A stretch of DNA of 64,000 nucleotides, from contig BJUU01000014.1 in assembly GCA_007988785.1 (NCBI GenBank), forward strand, positions 17,263 through 81,262, in the 5' to 3' direction. Of the stretch, positions 46,589 through 54,807 are shown piece by piece; within the stretch, counting starts at the first letter, position 1, and each line of letters starts with the position of its first letter. Source of the DNA: Agrococcus baldri. GTDB taxonomy: Bacteria; Actinomycetota; Actinomycetes; Actinomycetales; Microbacteriaceae. The notes below the pieces were generated by a model. That model saw nothing but the letters and a program-made list of their open reading frames with translations, was not told the origin of the DNA and searched no databases. The position numbers and the translations under genes were made by a program.

Positions 46589-48040
46589 ATGACGGACACC
46601 ACGACGCGCACGTCCACGGAGATCGCGACCGGGCCGAAGCACCCGGTAGCGATCCTCGCGGTCATCCTGCTCAGCTACTTCATGATCCTGCTCGACAACT
46701 CGGTGATCTTCACCGCGCTGCCGAGCCTCCAGCGCGACCTGGGCCTGACCACGATCGAGCTCACCTGGGTGCAGGACGCCTACACGCTCGTGTTCGGCGG
46801 GCTGCTGCTGCTGGGAGCCAGAGCGGGGGACCTGCTCGGCCGCCGTCGCGTCTTCATCGCCGGACTCGCGGTCTTCACGCTCGCGTCGCTGCTGATCGGC
46901 ATCGCCACGAGCGGTCCTTGGATCATCGCCGCCCGAGCCCTGCAGGGCGTCGGTGCTGCCATCGTCGCTCCGGCAGCGCTCTCGCTGCTGACCGCCAGCT
47001 TCCCGGCAGGGCCCCAGCGTGCCAGGGCGATCGCGCTCTACAGCGCCACCGCCGGCATCGGCGCCTCGCTCGGCCTGCTCGTCGGCGGGGCGGCGGCCGA
47101 GCTGCTCACCTGGCGTGCCGGCTTCTTCCTGAACGTGCCGATCGGCATCGCCATGATCGCCCTCGCACCGCGCTTCCTGCCGCAGCAGCGCGCTGCGCGC
47201 GGCCGCTTCGACATCGTCGGCGCGCTCAGCGCGACGCTCGGCGTGGGCGCCATCGTCTTCGGCATCATCCACTCGACGGAGGGCGGATGGGCCGATCCGC
47301 TCACGATCGCAGCGCTCGCCGCGGGTGCGCTGCTGCTCGTCGTGCTCGTCGTCACCGAGTCCAGGGTGACGCAGCCGATCATGCCGCTGCACCTGTTCTC
47401 GAGCCGGCTGCGCTCCGGCGCCTATGCGGCGCGCTTCCTGTACCTGGGCTCGATGATCGGGTTCTTCTTCTTCCTCACGCAGTACATGCAGGGCGAGCTC
47501 GGCTTCTCGCCGCTCGAGGCCGGCATCGGCTTCCTGCCGATGACCATCGTCAACTTCGCGGTCGCCATGGCACTGCCACCCATCGCCCGCCGGATCGGCG
47601 AGACGATCCCGCTGGTCGTCGGCGTCGCCGCCACGCTCGCCGGCATGACCTGGCTGTCGGTGCTCGACCCTGCCGCCGGCTACCTGTGGGGCATCGGCGC
47701 GCCGATGGTGCTCATCGGCATCGGGCAGGGGCTGGCGTTCGGGCCGCTCACCTCAGCGGGCGTGGCCGGCACCTCCGCCGCCGACGCTGGCGCCGCATCC
47801 GGTCTCGTCAACACCTTCCACCAGCTCGGCATGGCGCTCGGCCTCGGCATCCTGGTGGCGGTCGCGCACGGCGCGGCCAGCGCCGGTGCCGATCTGGCCG
47901 GCGAGGTCTCGGCGGCGCTCGCGGCAGGCAGTGGCCTGCTGGCGCTGTGCCTGATCGTCTGCCTCGCCTGCATCGTGCCCGCCGCCGCGATCGCCCGGCG
48001 CGCATCACACACCCGCGCACCGGCGCGCATCACACGCTGA
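46589..48040 (+). CDS. MFS multidrug transporter, DHA2 (14-helix) family
   Basis: Proton-driven efflux pump. The 483 residues start with a short polar tail and about 14 hydrophobic segments. Motifs are SYFMILLDNSVIFTALPSLQ (family D1), GARAGDLLGRRRVF (motif A) and GVGAAIVAPAALSLL. It belongs with EmrB/QacA-like proteins of Actinobacteria. The substrate is not predictable. It directly follows the alcohol dehydrogenase and precedes the cupin gene. Confidence 0.93.
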   Translation: MTDTTTRTSTEIATGPKHPVAILAVILLSYFMILLDNSVIFTALPSLQRDLGLTTIELTWVQDAYTLVFGGLLLLGARAGDLLGRRRVFIAGLAVFTLASLLIGIATSGPWIIAARALQGVGAAIVAPAALSLLTASFPAGPQRARAIALYSATAGIGASLGLLVGGAAAELLTWRAGFFLNVPIGIAMIALAPRFLPQQRAARGRFDIVGALSATLGVGAIVFGIIHSTEGGWADPLTIAALAAGALLLVVLVVTESRVTQPIMPLHLFSSRLRSGAYAARFLYLGSMIGFFFFLTQYMQGELGFSPLEAGIGFLPMTIVNFAVAMALPPIARRIGETIPLVVGVAATLAGMTWLSVLDPAAGYLWGIGAPMVLIGIGQGLAFGPLTSAGVAGTSAADAGAASGLVNTFHQLGMALGLGILVAVAHGAASAGADLAGEVSAALAAGSGLLALCLIVCLACIVPAAAIARRASHTRAPARITR

Positions 48041-48073
48041 GCAGCCCGCTCGGCGCACACGAGAGGAGCTCGC

Positions 48074-48487
48074 ATGAGCACACGACGACTGCCCACGACG
48101 CCGACGGTCAAGGGGCCGCCGGAGCTGTTCACCGGCGATGTCTGGTTCAACGCCCACTATGCGGGCGAGGCGCCGTCGCGCGCCCGGCTCAACATCGTGC
48201 GGTTCTCGCCGGGAGCCCACACCGCCTGGCACACCCATGCGGTCGGCCAGACGCTCCATGTGACCGAGGGGGTCGGATGGGTGCAGTCGCGTGGCGAGGA
48301 GCTCGTCGAGCTGCGTCCGGGCGACACCGTGCACACGCCCGCAGGGGAGTGGCACTGGCACGGTGCCGCCTCTGATCAGTTCATGTGCCATCTGGCGCTC
48401 TGGGAGGCGCCGACGGACGGCGACGAGCCAGAGACCACCTGGGGCGAGCACCTGGCGGCAGGGGAGTACCCGCTCAGTCCACGTTGA
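48074..48487 (+). CDS. Cupin domain protein
   Basis: A 137-residue single-domain cupin. Motif 1 is SPGAHTAWHTHAVGQTLHVTEGVG with two His and one potential fourth ligand, and motif 2 is LRPGDTVHTPAGEWHWHGA. All metal ligands look present. Similar cupins accompany carboxymuconolactone-decarboxylase or dehydrogenase genes in small detoxification clusters. GAGAGGAGCTCGC precedes the ATG. Third gene of the ADH-MFS-cupin operon; its 3' end overlaps the opposing regulator gene by 14 bases. Confidence 0.9.
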   Translation: MSTRRLPTTPTVKGPPELFTGDVWFNAHYAGEAPSRARLNIVRFSPGAHTAWHTHAVGQTLHVTEGVGWVQSRGEELVELRPGDTVHTPAGEWHWHGAASDQFMCHLALWEAPTDGDEPETTWGEHLAAGEYPLSPR

Positions 48488-49349
48488 CCGCGGCCTCCGC
48501 CCGCTCGAACTCCTGCGTCGCAGCCCAGCTCGAGAGCAGCCGCAGACCGTCGGCGGCAGGGGAGTCGGCCGGTGCCGTGTAGACGTTGAGCACCAGACCG
48601 GGCTCGCTGGGCAGCTCCATCGACTCGTAGTGCAGCTCGAGCGCGCCGACCACCGGGTGGTGGATGCGCTTGATGCCGCTGCGGTGCAGCACCACGTCGT
48701 GCGAGGCCCAGCGCTGTCGGAAGAGCTCGCTCTGGGTCGAGAGCTCGCCGACCAGCTGGATGAGGTCGGGGTCGTGCGGGCGCAGGCCGGCCTCCATGCG
48801 CAGCATGGCCGCGGCGTCGTTGGCGATGCGGTCGAAGTCGATCCAGAACTCGCGTGCGGCCGGGTTGAGGTAGGCGAAGCGCGTCGTGTTCACGGGGCGT
48901 CGCGGGTCGTCGAAGACGGGGGAGTACAGCGCCCTGCCCATGCGGTTCGACGCCACGATGTCGTGGAGGCCGTTGCGCACCCAAGCGGGTGATTCGATGG
49001 CGTCGAGCACCTGCTGCACGGCGGGGCGCACGGCCTTCGCGGGCGAGCGTCGGCGCTTCGGCTCGCCGCTGGTGCGCGCGAGGTCGAACAGGTGGATGCG
49101 CTCGGCCTCGTCGAGCTGCAGGGTCCTGGCGAGCGCATCGAGCACGCTCTCGGAGGCGCCGCCGAGGTTGCCGCGCTCGAGCCGAACGTAGTAGTCGACG
49201 GAGACGCCGGCGAGCATCGCGACCTCTTCGCGGCGGAGGCCCGCGACCCGCCGGTTGCCGCCGTACGCGGGCAGCCCCGCCTGCTCGGGCGTGATGCGCG
49301 CGCGGCGGCTGCTCAGGAACTCGCGGATCTCGCTGCGGACATCGGCCAT
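48474..49349 (-). CDS. XRE-family regulator with MmyB-like ligand domain
   Basis: The 291 residues start with an HTH of the XRE type (GLRREEVAMLAGVSVDYYVRLERG, about 37-60), followed by LDALARTLQLDEAERIHLFDLAR. The MmyB-like ligand-binding domain (about 105-270) contains SPAWVRNGLHDIVASNRMGRALYSP and NTTRFAYLNP. Such regulators typically repress neighbouring dehydrogenase genes; a fatty-acid-like ligand is known for the MmyB fold. It converges on the cupin gene. The ATG has a TAGCGT -10 six bases upstream, and an inverted repeat lies just beyond it. Confidence 0.92.
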   Translation of the reverse strand: MADVRSEIREFLSSRRARITPEQAGLPAYGGNRRVAGLRREEVAMLAGVSVDYYVRLERGNLGGASESVLDALARTLQLDEAERIHLFDLARTSGEPKRRRSPAKAVRPAVQQVLDAIESPAWVRNGLHDIVASNRMGRALYSPVFDDPRRPVNTTRFAYLNPAAREFWIDFDRIANDAAAMLRMEAGLRPHDPDLIQLVGELSTQSELFRQRWASHDVVLHRSGIKRIHHPVVGALELHYESMELPSEPGLVLNVYTAPADSPAADGLRLLSSWAATQEFERAEAAVNVD

Positions 49350-49355
49350 GCCCTC

Positions 49356-49361
49356 ACGCTA
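49356..49361 (-). promoter_or_regulatory. Regulator gene -10 element (leaderless)
   Basis: TAGCGT on the minus strand ends six bases before the ATG at 49349; no ribosome site is present. Confidence 0.6.
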
Positions 49362-49384
49362 CGCCCGTGGGGCCGTCCCAGGGA

Positions 49385-49398
49385 GGCACTGCGGTGCC
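49385..49398. promoter_or_regulatory. Inverted repeat upstream of the MmyB-like regulator
   Basis: GGCACTGCGGTGCC, a 5-base inverted repeat around TGCG, is centred about 30 bases upstream of the -10 element and so overlaps or abuts the -35 region. It shares CACTGC with the repeats upstream of the alcohol dehydrogenase, consistent with autoregulation by the same protein. Confidence 0.4.
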
Positions 49399-49401
49399 CC
49401 G

Positions 49402-50352
49402 TCAGTCCTCGTCTGCGATGGCATCGGGCGGTGTCGGGCCGTCCTTCCGACGCTGCGCCACGAGAACGACCGCGACGCCCGCCGCGGCGACGATCATGCC
49501 GACGACGCCCAGCACCGACACCGGCACGCCGAAGACGAGCCACACCCACAGCATCGTGGTCGGCGGCGTCAGGTAGAGCATCGTCGAGACGTACGTCGCG
49601 CCGTGCGAGCGCGTCACCGTCACGTACAGCACGTAGCCGCCCAGGCTCGCGAGCACCACCAGCCACGCGATCGCGCCCCACACGTCGAGCGAGGTCGGCG
49701 GCACCGCCTGGCCCCGCACGAGCGCGATGAGCATGATCGCGGCGGCAGCGACGATCGACTGGATCGTCAGCGTCTGCAGCAGGTCGTCGTGCATGTGCCA
49801 GCGTCGCTGCAGCACCGTGCCGGTGCCGAGGCACAGCACGCCGATGAGCGGCAGCCCGTACACCCACAGCGGTGCACCCGACTGACCCAGCTGCCCCGAG
49901 ACCACGAGCGCGACGCCCGCGAACCCCAGCAGCATGCCCGACCACATCCACGCGTTCGCGCGCTCGCCGAGGATGCGCCCCGCGACGGTCGCGACCAGCA
50001 TCGGCTGCAGCGCCGCGATGAGCGAGGCGGTGCCGCCGTCGACGCCGAAGCGCACCCCCTCGAAGATCATCAGCAGGTAGCCCGCCTGGCTCAGCAGCGC
50101 GATCGCCCCCTGCCGCAGCCAGCTGCGCCAGCGCGGCCAGCGCCGACGCGCGACGAGCATCGCGAGGCTCAGGATCGCCGCCAGCACCGTGAAGCGCCAC
50201 GCCAGCACGTTGACGGGCTCGCCACCCGCGCGCGCGGCGAGCTCCGCGCCCACGAAGCCAGAGCTCCACATGACCACGAGCGCGACCGAGGCGACCACGA
50301 TCGCGGTCGGCCCGAGCCGGGTGGAGTCGCGCGGGCTCACGGAATCTGACAC
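49402..50352 (-). CDS. EamA/DMT family transporter
   Basis: Ten-helix drug/metabolite transporter built of two EamA repeats. Among the 316 residues the first repeat has VVMWSSGFVGAELAARAGGEPVN and LIAALQPMLVATVAGRILGER, and the second repeat has SYVLY-like GGYVLYVTVTRSHGATYVSTMLYLTPPTT. The substrate (often amino acids or metabolites) is unknown. It starts at GTG with a CAGGAT hexamer six bases upstream. It lies between the regulator and the sigK-rskA pair without overlap. Confidence 0.9.
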   Translation of the reverse strand: MSDSVSPRDSTRLGPTAIVVASVALVVMWSSGFVGAELAARAGGEPVNVLAWRFTVLAAILSLAMLVARRRWPRWRSWLRQGAIALLSQAGYLLMIFEGVRFGVDGGTASLIAALQPMLVATVAGRILGERANAWMWSGMLLGFAGVALVVSGQLGQSGAPLWVYGLPLIGVLCLGTGTVLQRRWHMHDDLLQTLTIQSIVAAAAIMLIALVRGQAVPPTSLDVWGAIAWLVVLASLGGYVLYVTVTRSHGATYVSTMLYLTPPTTMLWVWLVFGVPVSVLGVVGMIVAAAGVAVVLVAQRRKDGPTPPDAIADED

Positions 50353-50358
50353 CGCTCG

Positions 50359-50364
50359 ATCCTG
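50359..50364 (-). promoter_or_regulatory. EamA transporter -10-like element (leaderless)
   Basis: CAGGAT on the minus strand ends six bases before the GTG at 50352. It is one base off the TAGGAT form seen at several other genes. Confidence 0.4.
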
Positions 50365-50407
50365 TCACCCCGCACCCACGCCCCGGCGCACCGGGCGAGC
50401 GGATGCG

Positions 50408-51247
50408 TCAGGTCTGGACGACGAGGAAGGGGTCGGTGGTCGGTGCCTCCGACCCGCCTTCGGGCTCGACCGTCACGCCCACGGCGACGCCCGCATCCAT
50501 CTGCCCCTCGAGCAGCACGGCGGTGCTGCCTCCGGCAGCCTGGAAGACGCCCGCGCTGCGCGGGCCGGCCCCGTCGATGTACCAGGCCTGGTACTCGTGC
50601 CCCGCGGGCGCAGCCTCCAGGCCGTCGAACAGCACGACCGACTGCGCGAGCTCCGCCGACCAGATGACGGTGGCGGTGGCGCCGCTGGAGAGCTCGACCT
50701 CGCTGCGCTGCGCGTCTGCCGCGGCGACCACGGCGCCGAGCTCCTCCTGCTGCGTCGCGCCGCCGAGCTGCGTGCCGATGACGATGCCGCCGGCCAGCAG
50801 CGCGGCGCTCGCGGCGACCGCCGTCACCACGCGCACGGGGCGCCAGCGCGCGCGGGCGCGGCGCTCTGCCGGGCCGGGGCCCGACGTCCGGTCGCGACGC
50901 GCGGATGCGTCGTCGTCAGCACGAGGGGCGGATGCGTCGGGCTCGGGACGTGCGTCGGGCGCCGCGACAGCCTCCCGCGGCTCCGCGCGGATGGCGTCGA
51001 GCACGCTCGCCCGCAGAGCCGGCGGGGGAGCGACCTCGTCGGCGGCGAGCAGCGTCGCCGTCTCGGCCAGCTGCTCGGCCTCGAGCCGCGCGGCGGGTGA
51101 GGCCTCCTCCTCGAAGCGCCGGCGCTCCGCGGGGGTGAGCGCGTCGAGCGCGTATGCCGCCGCGAGGTCGTCCACTGGCTGCCGCTCATCGCGCATCTCG
51201 TCACCCCCGTTCATGTCGTCACCAGAATTCCCGCCGTGCCGGCTCAT
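50408..51247 (-). CDS. rskA: Anti-sigma-K factor RskA
   Basis: Membrane anti-sigma factor that holds SigK inactive until regulated proteolysis. Of 279 residues, the N-terminal domain (DDLAAAYALDALTPAERRRFEEEASP) lacks the zinc-binding cysteines of ZAS proteins, as does mycobacterial RskA. One membrane helix at about 140-158 (AASAALLAGGIVIGTQLGG) follows an Arg-rich stretch. The extracytoplasmic RskA domain has SAELAQSVVLFDGLEAAPAGHEYQAWYID. The start overlaps the sigK stop (ATGA); ATGs at codons 12 and 18 are alternatives. Confidence 0.9.
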   Translation of the reverse strand: MSRHGGNSGDDMNGGDEMRDERQPVDDLAAAYALDALTPAERRRFEEEASPAARLEAEQLAETATLLAADEVAPPPALRASVLDAIRAEPREAVAAPDARPEPDASAPRADDDASARRDRTSGPGPAERRARARWRPVRVVTAVAASAALLAGGIVIGTQLGGATQQEELGAVVAAADAQRSEVELSSGATATVIWSAELAQSVVLFDGLEAAPAGHEYQAWYIDGAGPRSAGVFQAAGGSTAVLLEGQMDAGVAVGVTVEPEGGSEAPTTDPFLVVQT

Positions 51248-51792
51248 GTCGCCACCCCGAGCACCTCGCGCAACCGGCGCATGCCGTCGCGCAGCCGGGT
51301 CTTCACCGTGCCGAGGGGCGCGCCGATCCGCTCGGCGATCTCGGTGTGCGTGAGACCGCCGAAGTAGGCGAGCTCGATCGCCTCGCGCTGCGGATGGCTC
51401 AGCTCTGTCAGCGCCCGCTTGGCCCGAGCGGACTCGAGCGAGACCTCGACGCGCTCCGCCACGTCGTCGATCGGCACGGCCGCGTCGCGCACGCCGATGC
51501 GGGCATCGCGGTCGCGCTGCGCCTGCGACGCGCGCACGCGATCGACGGCCCTGGCATGGGCGATCTGCAGCAGCCAGCTGATGGCCGCGCCTCGCGCCGG
51601 GTCGAAGCGACCCGCGCTGCGCCAGGCCTCGAGGTAGACCTCCTGCGCGACCTCCTCGGCCTGCGCCCGGTCGATGAGGATGCGCAGGATCAGGCCGAAG
51701 ACCCGCGCCGCCGTGGCGTCGTAGAGCTCGGCGAAGGCCCGCTCGTCGCCCGTCGCCGAGCGCACCAGGCACTGCTCGACGTCGATGCTCAC
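51244..51792 (-). CDS. sigK: ECF RNA polymerase sigma factor SigK
   Basis: Group 4 sigma factor. From GTG 51792 the protein has 182 residues. Sigma-2 includes ATGDERAFAELYDATAARVFGL and AEEVAQEVYLEAW, and sigma-4 includes LTELSHPQREAIELAYFGGLTHTEIAERIGAPLGTVKTRLRDGMRRLR. The pairing with rskA defines it as SigK-type. The frame extends upstream for 43 more codons of Arg/Pro-rich sequence, but GATACT ending seven bases before GTG 51792 and the family length favour the shorter form. Targets are unknown here. Confidence 0.9.
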   Translation of the reverse strand: MSIDVEQCLVRSATGDERAFAELYDATAARVFGLILRILIDRAQAEEVAQEVYLEAWRSAGRFDPARGAAISWLLQIAHARAVDRVRASQAQRDRDARIGVRDAAVPIDDVAERVEVSLESARAKRALTELSHPQREAIELAYFGGLTHTEIAERIGAPLGTVKTRLRDGMRRLREVLGVAT

Positions 51793-51799
51793 GAGCCCG

Positions 51800-51805
51800 A
51801 GTATC
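51800..51805 (-). promoter_or_regulatory. Candidate sigK -10 element (leaderless)
   Basis: GATACT on the minus strand ends seven bases before the GTG at 51792. It may belong to a SigK-autoregulated promoter, which I cannot test by eye. Confidence 0.45.
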
Positions 51806-51904
51806 GCAGGCCGTCGCGCCCGTGCCCGCACGACGAGCCGACGAGGCGGCGCGAGGAGGGGCATCGTGGTCATGCCGGTGGTTCGTCGCCGGCGAACGCT
51901 CGGA

Positions 51905-51935
51905 TTGCGACGGGCGGTCACGCGGCCGGTAGGCT
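51905..51935 (+). promoter_or_regulatory. Candidate tig promoter
   Basis: TTGCGA (51905-51910) and TAGGCT (51930-51935) are separated by 19 bases. The leader to the tig GTG at 52032 is about 90 bases. A GTG in the tig frame lies only six bases after the -10 (51942), the same layout as the leaderless genes. Confidence 0.5.
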
Positions 51936-52031
51936 TGGGCGGTGGTCCGCCCGCTCGCGGCGGATCCGGCGCGCCTCCGCGTCACAGGCCGGCACGGCCG
52001 GCACATCCACCACACCTCAGGAGACCACCTC

Positions 52032-53393
52032 GTGAAGACCACGGTCGAGAAGATCGAGAACACGCGCGCCAAGCTCACCATCGCGGTCGAGCCCGAGGAG
52101 CTGCGCCCCGCGATCGACCAGGCGTACAAGACCGTCGCCGAGCAGATCAGCGTGCCCGGCTTCCGCAAGGGCAAGGTGCCCGCGGCGATCATCGACCAGC
52201 GCGTCGGCCGCGAGGAGATCCTGAACCAGGCCGTCTCCGACGCCATCGACGACTTCTACCGCCAGGGCGTCGCCGAGGCAGAGGTGCGCCCCATGGGCCG
52301 CCCGCAGGCCGACGTCACCGCGTGGCCCGAGGTCAAGGACTTCTCGGGCGACCTGGTGCTCGAGATCGAGGTCGACGTGCGCCCCGACTTCGACCTGCCC
52401 CAGGTCGAGGGCCGCACCGTCACCGTCGACGCCATCGAGGTGGGCGACGAGGCCGTGCAGAAGGAGCTCGACGAGCTGCGCACCCGCTTCGGCACGCTCG
52501 TGACCGTCGACCGCCCGGCCGCCAAGGGCGACTTCGTGCAGCTCGACCTCACCGCGACCATCGACGGCGAGACCGTCGACGAGGCATCCGGCATCTCCTA
52601 CGAGGTCGGCTCCGGCGAGCTCATCGACGGCGTCGACGAGGCCGTCGAGTCGCTCACCGCCGGCGAGCAGACCACCTTCACGTCGACGCTCGTCGGCGGC
52701 GACCACGCGGGCAAGGACGCCGAGGTGAGCGTCACCGTGCAGGCCGTCAAGGAGCGCGAGCTGCCCGAGGCCGACGACGACTTCGCCCAGATGGCCAGCC
52801 AGTTCGACACCATCGACGAGCTGAAGGCCGACCTCGCCGAGCAGGCAGGCCGCTCCGGCCGCATGGGCCAGGCCGAGCAGGCCCGCCAGCGCCTCCAGGA
52901 CGAGCTCGTCGAGGCCGTCGAGATCGAGGTCCCCTCGCAGGTCGTCGAGGACGAGGTGGTGCGCCACCTCGAGGCCGAGAACCGTGCCGAGGATGCGGAG
53001 CACGGCGAAGAGGTGCGGCAGGAGACCCGCAAGCTGCTCAAGCAGCAGATGCTCTTCGACCGCTTCGCGGAGGAGGAGAAGCTCGAGGTCACGCAGCAGG
53101 AGCTGACGCAGATCATCGTGCAACAGGCCGCCCAGTACGGCATGGGTCCGCAGGACCTCGTGCAGGCGCTCGAGCAGAACGGCCAGCTGCCGGTGCTGCT
53201 GGGCGACATCCTGCGCGGCAAGACCATCTCGACGCTGCTCGGCCGCGTCACCGTCGTCGACGACAAGGGCGCGACGGTCGACCTGACCGACTTCCTGCCC
53301 CCCGCCGAGTCGGACGAGGTGGGCGAGGACGACGTCGAGGCCGCCATCCGCGAGACCGAGGCGAAGCTCGCGGCGCAGCACGCACAGGACTGA
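52032..53393 (+). CDS. tig: Trigger factor (ribosome-associated chaperone and PPIase)
   Basis: Binds near the ribosome exit tunnel and assists folding of nascent chains. The 453 residues start KTTVEKIENTRAKLTIAV, the usual N-terminus, with the ribosome-binding loop GFRKGKVPAAII at about 44-55. The FKBP-type PPIase domain spans about 150-240 (KGDFVQLDLTATIDGE), and the helical C-terminal domain ends in an acidic tail. GTG 52032 has CAGGAG ten bases upstream. Upstream GTG 51942 would add 30 residues. tig precedes clpP1-clpP2 as in mycobacteria. Confidence 0.95.
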   Translation: MKTTVEKIENTRAKLTIAVEPEELRPAIDQAYKTVAEQISVPGFRKGKVPAAIIDQRVGREEILNQAVSDAIDDFYRQGVAEAEVRPMGRPQADVTAWPEVKDFSGDLVLEIEVDVRPDFDLPQVEGRTVTVDAIEVGDEAVQKELDELRTRFGTLVTVDRPAAKGDFVQLDLTATIDGETVDEASGISYEVGSGELIDGVDEAVESLTAGEQTTFTSTLVGGDHAGKDAEVSVTVQAVKERELPEADDDFAQMASQFDTIDELKADLAEQAGRSGRMGQAEQARQRLQDELVEAVEIEVPSQVVEDEVVRHLEAENRAEDAEHGEEVRQETRKLLKQQMLFDRFAEEEKLEVTQQELTQIIVQQAAQYGMGPQDLVQALEQNGQLPVLLGDILRGKTISTLLGRVTVVDDKGATVDLTDFLPPAESDEVGEDDVEAAIRETEAKLAAQHAQD

Positions 53394-53401
53394 TCCGCAG
53401 C

Positions 53402-53429
53402 GAAGGGCCGGGCGTCAGCCCGGCCCTTC
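53402..53429 (+). terminator. Terminator after tig
   Basis: A perfect 12-base stem (GAAGGGCCGGGC with its complement) and loop GTCA, starting eight bases after the tig stop. No T-run follows, as is common for GC-rich actinobacterial terminators. Confidence 0.75.
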
Positions 53430-53482
53430 TCGCTACCCTCCGCCTGCGGCGAACACGGCCCGGGAGGGGCCCCTGGCTCACC

Positions 53483-53488
53483 TAGTGT
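53483..53488 (+). promoter_or_regulatory. Candidate clpP1 -10 element
   Basis: TAGTGT lies 28 bases before the clpP1 GTG, with GAGAAGGAG in the leader. Confidence 0.5.
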
Positions 53489-53516
53489 TGAGAGCAATCG
53501 AGAGAAGGAGTCACCC

Positions 53517-54128
53517 GTGGCTGAACCCGTCTTCGCGCCGTCGGTCTTCGACCGGCTGCTGCGCGACCGCATCATCTGGCTCGGCGAGGAGGTGCGCGAC
53601 GACAACGCGAACGAGATCTGCGCCAAGATCCTGCTGCTCGCCGCAGAGGACCCGAGCAAGGACATCTTCCTCTACATCAACTCGCCCGGCGGATCGATCA
53701 CCGCGGGCATGGCGATCTACGACACGATGCAGTTCGTGCAGAACGACATCGTCACCGTCGGCATCGGCATGGCGGCCTCGATGGGCCAGCTGCTGCTGAC
53801 CGCCGGCACCGCCGGCAAGCGCTACATCACCCCGAACGCACGCGTGCTGCTGCACCAGCCGCACGGCGGCTTCGGCGGCACCTCGAGCGACATCCAGACG
53901 CAGGCGCAGCTTATCCTCGACATGAAGAAGCGCCTCGCCGAGATCACCGCGGAGCGCACGGGCAAGAGCGTCGAGCAGATCAACGCCGACGGCGACCGCG
54001 ACCGCTGGTTCTCGGCCGAGGAGGCGCTCGAGTACGGCTTCGTCGACCACCTGCGCGCGTCGGCGGCCGACGTCACCGGTGGCGGCGGCACGGATCAGGA
54101 CGGCACGGCCGGCCAGGAGGACAAGTGA
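53517..54128 (+). CDS. clpP1: ATP-dependent Clp protease proteolytic subunit ClpP1
   Basis: Serine protease subunit of the ClpP1P2 tetradecamer working with ClpX or ClpC. The 203 residues show [19 protein letters not shown], the catalytic Ser88 in GMAASMGQ, His in [10 protein letters not shown], and a catalytic Asp in the region of [23 protein letters not shown] Gly/Asp-rich tail follows. GTG has AAGGAGTCACCC upstream. Its stop overlaps the clpP2 start, so the two subunits are made together. Confidence 0.95.
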   Translation: MAEPVFAPSVFDRLLRDRIIWLGEEVRDDNANEICAKILLLAAEDPSKDIFLYINSPGGSITAGMAIYDTMQFVQNDIVTVGIGMAASMGQLLLTAGTAGKRYITPNARVLLHQPHGGFGGTSSDIQTQAQLILDMKKRLAEITAERTGKSVEQINADGDRDRWFSAEEALEYGFVDHLRASAADVTGGGGTDQDGTAGQEDK

Positions 54129-54796
54129 TGGAGACCCCCACGTTCCAGGCGGGCGGCAGCGCCCTGCAGATGCCCGGCTCGCGCTACATCCTGCCGAGCT
54201 TCGAGGAGCGCACGGCCTACGGCTTCAAGCGCCAGGACCCGTACGCGAAGCTCTTCGAGGACCGCATCATCTTCCTCGGCGTGCAGGTCGACGACGCATC
54301 CGCCGACGACATCATGGCGCAGCTGCTCGTGCTCGAGTCGCAGGACCCCGACCGCGACATCATCATGTACATCAACTCGCCCGGCGGCTCGTTCACGGCC
54401 ATGACGGCGATCTACGACACCATGCAGTACATCCGGCCCGCGGTGCAGACCGTGTGCCTCGGGCAGGCGGCCTCCGCCGCGGCCGTGCTGCTGGCGGCGG
54501 GCGAGCCCGGCAAGCGCCTCGCGCTGCCGAACGCGCGCATCCTCATCCACCAGCCCTCGACGTCCGACGCCGGCCGCGGCCAGGCATCCGACATCGAGAT
54601 CCAGGCGCGCGAGGTGCTGCGCATGCGCGAGTGGCTCGAGGAGACGCTCTCGAAGCACTCGAACCACGACGTGGCGAAGGTGTCGAAGGACATCGAGCGC
54701 GACACCTTCCTGTCGGCGCAGGAGGCGCTCGAGTACGGCCTGATCGACCAGGTGCTCACGAGCCGCAAGACGGGGCCGAACCAGCTCGGCGCCTGA
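54128..54796 (+). CDS. clpP2: ATP-dependent Clp protease proteolytic subunit ClpP2
   Basis: Partner subunit of ClpP1. The 222 residues contain SRYILPSFEERTAYG at the N-terminus, [19 protein letters not shown], the catalytic Ser116 in GQAASAAAVLLA, His in RILIHQPST, and Asp near ERDTFLSAQEALEYGLID. The ATG at 54128 is preceded by CAGGAGGACAAGTG; a GTG one codon earlier is an alternative. In Actinobacteria both ClpPs are needed for an active, hetero-heptameric protease, and clpX follows 0.8 kb downstream. Confidence 0.95.
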   Translation: METPTFQAGGSALQMPGSRYILPSFEERTAYGFKRQDPYAKLFEDRIIFLGVQVDDASADDIMAQLLVLESQDPDRDIIMYINSPGGSFTAMTAIYDTMQYIRPAVQTVCLGQAASAAAVLLAAGEPGKRLALPNARILIHQPSTSDAGRGQASDIEIQAREVLRMREWLEETLSKHSNHDVAKVSKDIERDTFLSAQEALEYGLIDQVLTSRKTGPNQLGA

Positions 54797-54807
54797 GCGA
54801 ATCGACG

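Noticed and set aside
46780..48000. Possible frameshift or gene split in the MFS gene suggested by long overlapping frames
   Set aside because: The main frame runs uninterrupted through 14 hydrophobic segments; the other frames have no membrane pattern.
51793..51921. 43-codon N-terminal extension of SigK
   Set aside because: Arg/Pro-rich and not sigma-like; the family length and the promoter hexamer favour GTG 51792.
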